A stretch of 6,659 nucleotides of DNA from Candidatus Electrothrix marina (GCA_004028495.1 MTKS01000085.1:1-6659); one strand, 5' to 3'; counted from the first letter of the stretch, positions 1 to 6,193 are shown. Program-made: numbers and translations. The notes: a model not told the origin generated them from the letters alone.

Positions 1-83
1 TCCGGGCAGTCAAGCAGGGCATGAAGACTAGGCACGGCAAAATCGGGGGTACCCATAAAAACGATACGCAAAGGATCACTCAT
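1..83 (-). CDS. fmt: Methionyl-tRNA formyltransferase, N-terminal fragment (cut by window edge)
   Basis: Fmt transfers a formyl group from 10-formyl-tetrahydrofolate to the amino group of Met-tRNAi in the cytoplasm, making the initiator formyl-Met-tRNA. Translating the minus strand from the ATG at 83 gives 27 residues that include LRIVFMGTPDFAVPSLHALL, the family's characteristic N-terminal first strand and GTPxFAVPxL loop. The rest lies beyond position 1. It begins 12 bp after the def stop codon, the usual def-fmt order, and is surely co-transcribed with def. The start is slightly uncertain: an AAGGA sequence directly abuts the ATG at 83 with no spacer, so an in-frame TTG four codons further in, about 12 nt from AAGGA, is an alternative. 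Identity is confident despite the short fragment because the motif and the neighbour agree. Confidence 0.93.
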   Translation of the reverse strand, partial: MSDPLRIVFMGTPDFAVPSLHALLDCP

Positions 84-95
84 TCCTTGATTTCT

Positions 96-602
96 CTATT
101 GGTTTTTTAAAATTTTTTTCAGCTTTTTCTTGTACAATCCCCGTTTGAGGCTGCTTATCCGGTCAATGAACAATTTGCCGTGCAGATGATCCACTTCGTG
201 CTGGATGATACGGGCAAAGCGGTCTTCGGCTATGAAATCCAGGTCTTTTCCTTCCGGATCACGGGCCGTGACCCTGATCTTTTGAAAGCGGTCCACCTTG
301 GCGCTGTACTCCACAACGCTCAGGCATCCTTCCTGATCGCAGACCTTACCTTCACCCTCGGAGATAACAGGGTTGATAAGGACGATATATTTTTGTTCAT
401 CCTCCTCGGTCGAGATATCAACCACAACTATCTGCCGGGCAACACCGATCTGGTTGCCTGCCAGCCCGACACCCTGGGCATCGTACATAGTTTCGGCCAT
501 ATCTTCGGCCAGCTTTCGGAGCGCGTTATCAAACTCTTCTATTCGTACTGCTTTTTTCCGGAGTACCGGAGCAGGATAGGTCATTATTTCTCTGATAGCC
601 AT
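96..602 (-). CDS. def: Peptide deformylase
   Basis: This metalloenzyme removes the N-terminal formyl group from nascent proteins at the ribosome exit. All three family motifs are visible in the 168-aa product: GVGLAGNQIG (residues 44-53, motif I), EGCLSV (91-96, with metal ligand Cys93) and QHEVDHLHG (134-142, HExxH with ligands His135 and His139 and catalytic Glu136). Length is normal for a type I bacterial enzyme, and the basic C-terminal tail (lysine-rich, from about 153) is common. The N-terminus MAIREIMTYPAPVL matches the family's usual start, so I keep the ATG at 602, although the Shine-Dalgarno there is weak (AAGA directly before ATG). Motif I has AlaGly where AlaAla or AlaPro is more usual, a mild variation. 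It lies 12 bp upstream of fmt; a weak -10-like TAAAAT on the minus strand (667-662) could serve the pair. Confidence 0.97.
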   Translation of the reverse strand: MAIREIMTYPAPVLRKKAVRIEEFDNALRKLAEDMAETMYDAQGVGLAGNQIGVARQIVVVDISTEEDEQKYIVLINPVISEGEGKVCDQEGCLSVVEYSAKVDRFQKIRVTARDPEGKDLDFIAEDRFARIIQHEVDHLHGKLFIDRISSLKRGLYKKKLKKILKNQ

Positions 603-691
603 TCTTGGAAGTATGTCAGAAGTAAATTTGGAAAATTATTCTGCGAAATTGAGGGGATGATATTTTACTGTTTGCAACATTCCGCAAAAAA

Positions 692-826
692 CACCCGGAT
701 TGTGCGCTCCGCCGTTTTGGGGCGGAGTCAGCGCATTTTTATCAGGCTCACCGCGTATATTTTTTTCGCACGCTGATACCTAATAATTTTCTTGCCTGCT
801 GTAAAGGAGAAAGGCAATTCCGGGTG
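692..826. repeat. Long-range inverted repeat enclosing two hairpins
   Basis: CACCCGGATTG (692-702) is complementary to CAATTCCGGGTG (815-826) apart from one extra base. Inside the arms sit two further dyads: CTCCGCC (707-713) with GGCGGAG (721-727), extended by GCG/CGC across a short bulge, and TATCAG (740-745) with CTGATA (773-778). Drawn as one strand this is a three-way junction of about 135 nt. AAAAAACA occurs on both flanks (686-693 and 832-839), which might be a target duplication or just A-rich sequence. It could be a structured RNA, a small non-autonomous mobile element, or chance; no function is assigned. Confidence 0.4.
704..740 (+). terminator. Possible rho-independent terminator hairpin (plus strand)
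   Basis: A GC-rich stem, CTCCGCC (707-713) with GGCGGAG (721-727) and a 7-nt loop, is extended by GCG (704-706) with CGC (732-734) across a bulge and followed at once by ATTTTT. The shape fits an intrinsic terminator read rightward. However, no rightward gene precedes it, since def reads leftward, so it would only make sense ending an unannotated transcript. Read leftward, the nearest T-run is about 15 nt past the stem, so it is not canonical there. Confidence 0.25.
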
Positions 827-842
827 CATAGAAAAAACATCG

Positions 843-914
843 CTCCTGCTTGTTTTCGATCTGAATCTTGTGTACTTTGAAAGGCAATTTCAGATTCATG
901 CAGGAGAACAGGAG
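843..914 (+). promoter_or_regulatory. Structured leader and ribosome binding site of the YkgJ-type gene
   Basis: AGGAG (910-914) lies 8 nt before a GTG at 923, which decides that start codon. Just upstream are two nested complementary pairs: CTCCTGC (843-849) with GCAGGAG (900-906), and ATCTGAA (859-865) with TTCAGAT (889-895). The outer right arm is itself a Shine-Dalgarno-like sequence next to the real one. The stem could affect ribosome access, but the true site at 910-914 lies outside the pairing, so regulation is only a possibility. Confidence 0.45.
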
Positions 915-922
915 AGCAGAAG

Positions 923-1861
923 GTGAAGAGAAAAGTGAAGAAAGAAGATCTTCAGGATGGAATGGCGTTGCTGGGGCAGCCGGTGTTACCGCTGGCCTTT
1001 ATAGTACAATTCATGTATCAGCTCAGCGGCCCCGAGGCAAAGGTTGAAGATATCATTGCCGAGATGACAGAGCCGATTGAGACAGCTTATACGGTCTATA
1101 CGGAGCCGGACAAGTTGCTGCGTCGTTATCTTGATCACCTGCAATTATTGGAAAAACAAGGAGCTGTGGGTGCTGGCTGGCAACCGGATGAGCTGGATGC
1201 AGAGGTGGTGGATGAGTCCGGTCAGCCGGTGGATGCGGTAACGGCATGTACGGCTTTAATCAATCAGCGCATTTTGGAAACGGAATTGGAGGAAATCAAC
1301 TCCCGGCTTTGTGCGCCCTGCAACTGCACGCTCTGCTGCGTCGGACCGGCGAAAGGGATGGCCCAGGAATTCTTTGAGATTCCCTTGCAGGCTTCGGAAA
1401 CGGAACTCTTTGCCCTTCTCCGTCATGACACACCTGAGAGTCGGAGCAGGCTGGCCCTTGATTCGGCGACGGATGATGGTGTTTTGCAGGTCGATGGCCG
1501 TCCTTTTTATCACGGTGCTGATGCGGATCAATGCGGTACCGGCACCCCGGAACTGTTTCATTGGCGAAACGGCTGGAGCATGATTCTGCCCAGGGAGTCA
1601 TCCTGTCCCGCTCTTGAGCTGAACGGACGCTGCACCGTATACAGGCAACGCCCCCAGGTCTGCCGCCGTCCGCAGATCTTCAGTTACATTCTTGAACCGC
1701 TTGAACTGCCTGAGCCGATGGAACAGAGCGGAAAATATATGCTGCGAAATTCTCTTCTTGCTGTCACCGATTGTCCTTATGTACAATTCCTGCAAGAAGA
1801 AATTGCCGCCTATGCAGCGGCATGTGAGCTTGACTGTATTCTGAAAGCGAATAAGGGCTGA
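923..1861 (+). CDS. YkgJ-type cysteine-cluster (putative Zn/Fe-chelating) protein
   Basis: This 312-aa cytoplasmic protein (no signal peptide or membrane segment) carries the signature of the YkgJ/UPF0153 cysteine-cluster family. The cluster CAPCNCTLCC lies at residues 130-139 (Cys130, 133, 135, 138, 139). A second half follows with Cys228, then GRCTVYRQRPQVCRRPQ (Cys237 and Cys247), the typical 'C..Y..RP..CR.P' closing motif. Family members are predicted to bind zinc or an iron-sulphur cluster, but their reaction is mostly unknown. The first 125 or so residues and the roughly 90-residue insertion between the two cysteine groups match nothing I recognise; the N-terminal part looks helical and acidic. 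The start is GTG with AGGAG 8 nt upstream. The Cache-sensor gene follows after 92 bp and may be co-transcribed. Family assignment is fairly sure; function is unknown. Confidence 0.82.
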   Translation: MKRKVKKEDLQDGMALLGQPVLPLAFIVQFMYQLSGPEAKVEDIIAEMTEPIETAYTVYTEPDKLLRRYLDHLQLLEKQGAVGAGWQPDELDAEVVDESGQPVDAVTACTALINQRILETELEEINSRLCAPCNCTLCCVGPAKGMAQEFFEIPLQASETELFALLRHDTPESRSRLALDSATDDGVLQVDGRPFYHGADADQCGTGTPELFHWRNGWSMILPRESSCPALELNGRCTVYRQRPQVCRRPQIFSYILEPLELPEPMEQSGKYMLRNSLLAVTDCPYVQFLQEEIAAYAAACELDCILKANKG

Positions 1862-1953
1862 TTTTCCGAACGTCCTTGTCGGGACCGGGAATGCGGCGGT
1901 CTCCGGGGATTTTCCCGCAGTCGGCAGATATCATGGAGGAGGGGAGGAAGAGC

Positions 1954-2958
1954 GTGTTGAAGATAACAACGGTGATTGACAGAGTACGTGAACGCATCAT
2001 TATCGACGGGACTGGTCGGCTCTATAAAAAAGAGGTGATACGGATTGTTTTCCCCTCTGTTCTGACCATTCTTCTCTTTGTGGTGACCCTTTTCGCTGTC
2101 GCTCTGCCGGTGTTTAAGCATAACCTCCTGGCCCAGAAAAAAGCATTGATTTCCGCTGAAGTTCAGACCGTTCTCAGTATGTTGGGACATTATGAACAAC
2201 TGGTGAACTCCGGCAAGCTTTCCTTAGAGGCAGGGCAGAAGCTGGCAACAGACCAGATCCGCGAAATCCGCTATGGATTTGAAGGGAGAGGATATTTTTG
2301 GATTAACGATATGAAGCCGGTCATGATTATGCATCCTCATTTCCAGCGGATGGAGGGTAGGGATCTCACGGATCTTACCGATTCGGAAGGCCGACATCTT
2401 TTTCAGGAATTTGTTGCCTTGGCAAAAGAAAATAACGGCGGTTATGCGCAATATTACTGGAAATGGAAAAAAAATTCTGAGCGTATTATACCCAAACTTT
2501 CTTATGTAAAACTCTTTCAGCCTTGGGGATGGGTTGTCGGTACCGGCATTTTTTTTGAGGAAATCAACGATGAAATTGCTCATCTGACAAAGGGGTTGCT
2601 CTGTATCTCAATTGTGATTATTGCGATCACGCTCTTGCTGTCTTTCTATATCGTTAAGAATTCCTTGGATGAAATGAAAAAACGGCTGGCCGCTGAAAAA
2701 GAACTCGGTCAATATAAGGACGAGTTGGAAGAGCTTGTTGAGCAACGAACGGAAAAGCTGCAGGAAGCTATGTCCAAGGTGAAAGTATTAAGCGGTTTTC
2801 TGCCTATCTGCGCTTCCTGTAAAAAAATACGAGACGATAAGGGGTATTGGAACCAGATTGAGTCGTATATACGAGAGCATTCCGAGGCGGACTTCAGTCA
2901 CGGTATCTGTCCTGATTGCGCGAAAAAGCTGTATCCTGAATTATACGAGGAAAAATAA
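1954..2958 (+). CDS. Membrane Cache-domain sensor with CxxC...CxxC tail, no known output domain
   Basis: The 334-aa product has a short cytoplasmic N-terminus, a membrane helix (about 31-54), an extracytoplasmic single Cache domain (about 58-205), a second helix (about 213-235), a charged coiled coil (about 238-278) and a C-terminal module (279-330). The Cache core is clear: GYFWINDMKPVMIMHPH (113-129), the EGRDLTDLTD stretch, YYWKW, and PKLSYVKLFQPWGWVVGTGI (180-199). Such domains bind small ligands outside the membrane. The tail has Cys286 and Cys289 (PICASCKKIRDD) and Cys319 and Cys322 (GICPDCAKKLYPEL), a zinc-ribbon-like arrangement that I recall at the ends of Desulfobacterota PAS and response-regulator proteins. 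No histidine kinase, GGDEF, EAL or chemotaxis domain is present. I choose GTG at 1954 because GGAGG (1943-1947) sits 6 nt before it; TTG at 1957 is equally possible, and the frame stays open back to a TTG at 1876 that has no ribosome site. Confidence 0.85.
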   Translation: MLKITTVIDRVRERIIIDGTGRLYKKEVIRIVFPSVLTILLFVVTLFAVALPVFKHNLLAQKKALISAEVQTVLSMLGHYEQLVNSGKLSLEAGQKLATDQIREIRYGFEGRGYFWINDMKPVMIMHPHFQRMEGRDLTDLTDSEGRHLFQEFVALAKENNGGYAQYYWKWKKNSERIIPKLSYVKLFQPWGWVVGTGIFFEEINDEIAHLTKGLLCISIVIIAITLLLSFYIVKNSLDEMKKRLAAEKELGQYKDELEELVEQRTEKLQEAMSKVKVLSGFLPICASCKKIRDDKGYWNQIESYIREHSEADFSHGICPDCAKKLYPELYEEK

Positions 2959-2980
2959 ATTGTTTCTGGCTTCCGTAAGG

Positions 2981-3328
2981 TTAATCTGATTCTTCCCGGT
3001 GTTCTTTATGTCTTGTTTTTTCTCCCTTCTTATAGCGATATCTTATGATGAACTGAAGGATAAAAAAATTGGTTACGTAAAAAGGAAGATAAAAAATCAG
3101 CCCCCAAAGAAAGGCATTGCGCAGGTTGTCGCCCAACAGGAAGGCGATAAACGCACTGAGCCCGCCCCAGAATAAAATACCCCGGATAACCCTTGGGTAC
3201 TCAGTACGGATTGTGTACCGGAGATCAAGGATTCGATAGAATGCGGCCAGAACCTGGACAGCCACCCCCATCCCGAGAAGAAAGACGATAATTTTTCCGA
3301 CAAGCAGCATGTTGTTTTCTCCGATCAT
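2981..3328 (-). CDS. Small membrane protein with three predicted helices, unknown function
   Basis: This product of up to 115 aa is strongly hydrophobic, with likely membrane helices at about residues 8-30, 47-66 and 71-95, then a charged, lysine/arginine/glutamate-rich cytoplasmic tail (96-115). The positively charged tail suggests a cytoplasmic C-terminus. I recognise no family. Two starts are possible: ATG at 3328 with a moderate GAAGAG site, or ATG at 3310 (residue 7), which has GGAG 8 nt upstream and fits a normal membrane N-terminus; I slightly prefer 3310 but give the longer form. It lies 51 bp downstream of the PEP-synthase-like gene on the same strand and is probably in its transcript. 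Its stop is 22 bp from the stop of the convergent Cache-sensor gene, with no clear terminator between them. Coding status is supported by coherent hydrophobic segments, ribosome sites and position. Confidence 0.72.
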   Translation of the reverse strand: MIGENNMLLVGKIIVFLLGMGVAVQVLAAFYRILDLRYTIRTEYPRVIRGILFWGGLSAFIAFLLGDNLRNAFLWGLIFYLPFYVTNFFILQFIIRYRYKKGEKTRHKEHREESD

Positions 3329-3348
3329 AATAATCTCTTCTATGTGCC

Positions 3349-3364
3349 CCGCTGCATCCAGCGG
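3349..3364 (-). other. Hairpin between phosphotransferase-like gene and small membrane gene
   Basis: CCGCTG (3349-3354) and CAGCGG (3359-3364) form a perfect 6-bp stem with a 4-nt loop, in the short gap after the stop of the large gene. No T-run follows in the direction of transcription, so it is unlikely to be a full intrinsic terminator. It could act as an RNA processing or 3'-stability element that sets the relative amounts of the two products; that is inference. Confidence 0.4.
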
Positions 3365-3379
3365 AGCTTGTAAGACATT

Positions 3380-6034
3380 TTAGTTTGTGATGTGCTCTTC
3401 TTCTTCTGCTTGCAGCTCTGCAAGAATGTGTATAATTCCTTGATCGCCGTCAACGGAAAGTCGGTCACCATTCCGAATCCGTTTGGTGCATCCCGCGACA
3501 TCCACCACACAGGGGAGGCCGTATTCCCTGGCCACGGTTCCGGCATGGGAGAGATAGCTCCCCACTTCCACCACTGCCGCCCCGGCAGTGAGAAAGAGCG
3601 GGGTCCAGGCAGGGTCGGTGTACGGGGCGACCAGAATTTCACCGGGCTGTAATTCCGCATCCACGCCGGGATCCAGGATAACCCGGGCGATGCCCTCGTA
3701 TGATCCGGGAGAAGCGGATTGGCCGTAAAGGACTGAGCTGTCTTCTGTGGCCTGTTGAGGCGGCTGAAGATTCTCCGGCAGGTTGATCCCTACGGTTTTC
3801 CGAGGGGTTTTTTGAGAAAAACGGGCGTGCTCCAGCCGTCGCTGGCGGAGCCGGTTTTCAACATCAGGCCAGCTCAGCTCTCCCTTCTGCATACTTCCGA
3901 CCTCGTCCAGCTGGAGAAAGAAAATATCATTTTTGCATTTTAGGATACCTTTGGCCAGGAATTCGCGTTCAATGCTGAGCAACTTTTTGCGAACAAAAGA
4001 GAAACCCAAAATATGATAAAATCGGGAATTCTCCCTGAGTTTTATCAGATATCTTGCCTGGGTAAGAAGGAAATTGAGAAGACGTTGGCGTGGACGGAAA
4101 AGGCGTTCCAGGGGGAGGGGGGCAAGCTGCTGGCGCAGCGCGGCCTTCAGCGCGGCCCGACTCTGTGCAGGTGTTTTTTTTGGTTGCCTCAGATCCACGT
4201 CCGCGAGGAGATAATTACGTATCATGCTGATGACTTGATTCGGACATTCCTCCCAGCGAGGAGATTGCAGCTCAAGTTCCCGCACGGCCCGGTGCCCGTG
4301 TTTTGCTAAAAAATGATCAAAGAGGCGGAGAAAATGGTCAGCCTCCGACACTTGGCGGAGATCGGTCAGCACTTGCTCTGTTGAAGAGTGCAGAAGCAGA
4401 TCCCGTACAGGTTGGTAACGAGCAGCCTCCTCTGCAAGCTCTTTGATTTCATGGCCCATCTCGGCGGAAAGAACCCCTTTCTGGCCGGAGCAGAGTCGGG
4501 GGAGTGTATTCGGGTGAGTAGAGGGCAGCCAATGCCGGGTAAGTATCTTTAAGAGGCCGGGAAAGAATATGCTGCGGGCCGCTGAAAAATTTGCCATCAT
4601 GGGGGCATTGCCAATTGGATCAAGTAAGTTAGGCATGATCCAAAGGCGTTGCAGGGCTTCGGCTGGACCGTAGTTCGGGTTACTTTCTACCTCCCGGCAT
4701 AGGATTCTGAAGCGATCCATAAAATCATCGGGCATCTTGCGGGTGCGGGCAAAGAGCACACCGAGGATGAGATATCCGTAGAGCAGCAGGAGAAAGAGCA
4801 AAGGGAGCTTCAGCCAAGCAATCCGCCTGAGCGGCAGATGGATATTGATGCTCAGGTCGTAGAACAGATCGGCCACCTCTTGATCGGAAAGCCTGAACGG
4901 AATAAGAGGCCGCAGAAACCCGAGGTCAAGGTAGAGTCGTCCGTCGATGAGACGGGCTGCGGGAAAGAGCACCCGAGAGAGCAGATCCGCCGTCATCGGG
5001 GTGAGCGGTTCGGTCAGATTCTCGATATAGGGTTTGCCCAGTACATACTGCCCCGCAGGGTCTTCTGTTCGTTCGTCGCCCCCTATCGCGGTGATGGGAC
5101 GGGATTGAAGCAGATAGAAGGCATTGTCGGCAATGGCCCATTCCAGATCCTGGGGACTGCCGAAATGTTCTTCCGCCCGGACAGCCCAGTTTGCTACGGT
5201 GTTGAGGTGATCGGACGGCAGCGTTTCCTGCCGCTGCATATCCGGGGGGATTTTTTCCAGCCGGGATTCGGCACCGGCCCGGAGGGCGGAGGAAACCATA
5301 AAGTGCTTGCGGGCGATTCGGCGTTCGCGCTGTTGCAGGGTGTGGCGATCCAGGATATAGCGATCCGGCGTCACTCTGCCGTCAACAATGGCGGCTCCCA
5401 TACCCCAGGAGGACTCGGTGACGATTTCCTCTGCACCGGAAACCGGGTTGACCGTAAAGGTGATGCCTGAAACCTCAGCCCGGATCATTTCCTGTACCAC
5501 CACAGCCATCTGCGCGGCACCATGCTCAATTCCACGGGCAAGGCGATAGCTGACCGCTTCGGTATTCCAGAGCGAGGCCCAGCATGAGCGGATCATATGG
5601 AGCAGGTTGCTCTGGTCAACATAATAATAGGTCCCGTGTTGCCCGGCAAAACTGGCACCCTGGAGATCTTCTGTGGTTGCGGAACTGCGCACGGCGCAGA
5701 GAAGATCACCCCCTCTTTCCTGGACAAGCTGCTCATGGGCGCTCAGAATGGCCTGGGAAGGAAGGGAAGGTAGCTCAGTCGAGGTTATCGTCTCGCGGAT
5801 CGGGGCGCAGTATTGTTCCAGCTCTTTGGGTTGGGCTTTGACAAGTTGATTCAGTTTATTTTCCAGACCAAGGGATGCAAAGAAATCGCTATATGTCTGT
5901 GCGGTGACCACAAAACCGGGAGGGACCGGAAAGCCTGCTTTGGTCAGCTCGCCCAGGTTTACCCCTTTCCCGCCAACCTCGGCGGTATCGTTTTTGTCGA
6001 TAGAAGAAAAGAGGCGGATGTAAGGGCTGGTCAT
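3380..6034 (-). CDS. PEP-synthase-like phosphotransferase with rifampicin-phosphotransferase domain order
   Basis: The 884-aa product starts with a PPDK_N ATP-grasp domain (about 1-320): GGKGVNLGEL with Lys23, AVRSSATTEDLQGASFAGQH with Arg116, ESSWGMGAAIVDG, and DLEWAI...LLQSRPIT. A middle, mainly helical domain (about 330-760) includes RENSRFY and DIFFLQLDEV, which resemble the rifampicin-binding domain of Rph-type enzymes. The C-terminal swivelling domain (about 772-872) has SYLSHAGTVAREYGLPCVV with the presumed phospho-carrier His830. The PEP/pyruvate TIM barrel of true PEP synthase (also about 800 aa, but with that barrel C-terminal) is absent. The family chemistry is ATP splitting to AMP and phosphate, with the beta-phosphate passed through His to an acceptor. 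The acceptor here is unknown; rifamycin is one candidate. A very hydrophobic run (408-429) in the middle domain is odd. ATG at 6034 has AGGA 5 nt upstream. Automated pipelines may label it phosphoenolpyruvate synthase. Confidence 0.88.
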   Translation of the reverse strand: MTSPYIRLFSSIDKNDTAEVGGKGVNLGELTKAGFPVPPGFVVTAQTYSDFFASLGLENKLNQLVKAQPKELEQYCAPIRETITSTELPSLPSQAILSAHEQLVQERGGDLLCAVRSSATTEDLQGASFAGQHGTYYYVDQSNLLHMIRSCWASLWNTEAVSYRLARGIEHGAAQMAVVVQEMIRAEVSGITFTVNPVSGAEEIVTESSWGMGAAIVDGRVTPDRYILDRHTLQQRERRIARKHFMVSSALRAGAESRLEKIPPDMQRQETLPSDHLNTVANWAVRAEEHFGSPQDLEWAIADNAFYLLQSRPITAIGGDERTEDPAGQYVLGKPYIENLTEPLTPMTADLLSRVLFPAARLIDGRLYLDLGFLRPLIPFRLSDQEVADLFYDLSINIHLPLRRIAWLKLPLLFLLLLYGYLILGVLFARTRKMPDDFMDRFRILCREVESNPNYGPAEALQRLWIMPNLLDPIGNAPMMANFSAARSIFFPGLLKILTRHWLPSTHPNTLPRLCSGQKGVLSAEMGHEIKELAEEAARYQPVRDLLLHSSTEQVLTDLRQVSEADHFLRLFDHFLAKHGHRAVRELELQSPRWEECPNQVISMIRNYLLADVDLRQPKKTPAQSRAALKAALRQQLAPLPLERLFRPRQRLLNFLLTQARYLIKLRENSRFYHILGFSFVRKKLLSIEREFLAKGILKCKNDIFFLQLDEVGSMQKGELSWPDVENRLRQRRLEHARFSQKTPRKTVGINLPENLQPPQQATEDSSVLYGQSASPGSYEGIARVILDPGVDAELQPGEILVAPYTDPAWTPLFLTAGAAVVEVGSYLSHAGTVAREYGLPCVVDVAGCTKRIRNGDRLSVDGDQGIIHILAELQAEEEEHITN

Positions 6035-6106
6035 GGGTGTCCTGCGCTGTCCTTTGCTGATGGGATGGTCTGTTTTTCTGTCTTATTTTTCTCGTATCAT
6101 GAGGTG

Positions 6107-6135
6107 ATAATAGCGGATATTCCGGTGAAAGCCAA
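6107..6135 (-). promoter_or_regulatory. Sigma-70-type promoter of the phosphotransferase-like gene
   Basis: Read leftward, TTGGCT (6135-6130; four of six matches to TTGACA) and TATTAT (6112-6107; five of six to TATAAT) are separated by exactly 17 bp. Transcription would start near 6100, giving a leader of about 65 nt before the ATG at 6034. The -35 hexamer lies inside one arm of the palindrome at 6131-6150. No experimental support is available from sequence alone, but this is the best promoter match I found in the window. Confidence 0.55.
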
Positions 6136-6150
6136 CGGATTTCCATTGGC
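6131..6150. promoter_or_regulatory. 20-bp near-perfect palindrome, candidate operator
   Basis: GCCAACGGATTTCCATTGGC reads almost identically on both strands: the 9-bp arms GCCAACGGA and TCCATTGGC match at eight of nine positions around a TT centre. It covers five of the six bases of the leftward -35 box, so a bound dimeric regulator would be expected to block that promoter; it also lies about 40 bp from a weak rightward -10 element and could affect both directions. The regulator is not encoded in this window and I do not recognise the site. Confidence 0.5.
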
Positions 6151-6162
6151 AGCGATTCCCCC

Positions 6163-6193
6163 TTGCTTTGACCGGGTGCAATCTTGTTATACA
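6163..6193 (+). promoter_or_regulatory. Weak candidate promoter for the 75-aa gene
   Basis: TGTTATACA (6185-6193) fits an extended -10 element (TGn plus TATACA, four of six matches). The upstream -35 candidates are poorly placed: TTGCTT (6163-6168) gives a 19-bp spacer and TTGACC (6168-6173) only 14 bp. Extended -10 promoters can tolerate a poor -35. Transcription from here would give a leader of about 170 nt containing the 6293-6321 hairpin. Confidence 0.25.

Larger units (their letters stand above)
603..922. other. Divergent intergenic region, 320 bp, rich in inverted repeats
   Basis: No convincing gene lies here; the only open frames are antisense extensions of def. It must hold the promoters for def-fmt (leftward) and for the 923 gene (rightward), but I find no strong pair. 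On the minus strand TAAAAT (667-662) resembles a -10 box with a poor -35; on the plus strand AATAAT (782-787) matches a -10 box at five of six positions, again with only a T-run where -35 should be. The region is dominated by dyad symmetry, entered separately. The 11-mer GAAAGGCAATT occurs twice, at 809-819 and 879-889. Confidence 0.6.

Noticed and set aside
180..776. 198-aa open frame on the plus strand opposite def
   Set aside because: It is antisense to a certain peptide deformylase with all three catalytic motifs, has no ribosome site and no family resemblance.
1886..1917. Weak hairpin (CGGGAA with TTCCCG) between the YkgJ-type and Cache-sensor genes
   Set aside because: The stem has six pairs with a 20-nt loop and no T-run; it is within chance expectation for GC-rich spacer DNA.
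1876..1953. Longer form of the Cache sensor starting at TTG 1876
   Set aside because: There is no ribosome site before 1876, while GGAGG sits 6 nt before GTG 1954; the extra 26 residues also contain the Shine-Dalgarno region itself.
3349..3364. Intrinsic terminator of the phosphotransferase-like gene
   Set aside because: The 6-bp hairpin is not followed by a T-run in the leftward direction, so I list it only as a hairpin.
4838..5470. 210-aa open frame on the plus strand inside the phosphotransferase-like gene
   Set aside because: It mirrors conserved ATP-grasp coding sequence on the other strand; it is a codon-bias shadow.
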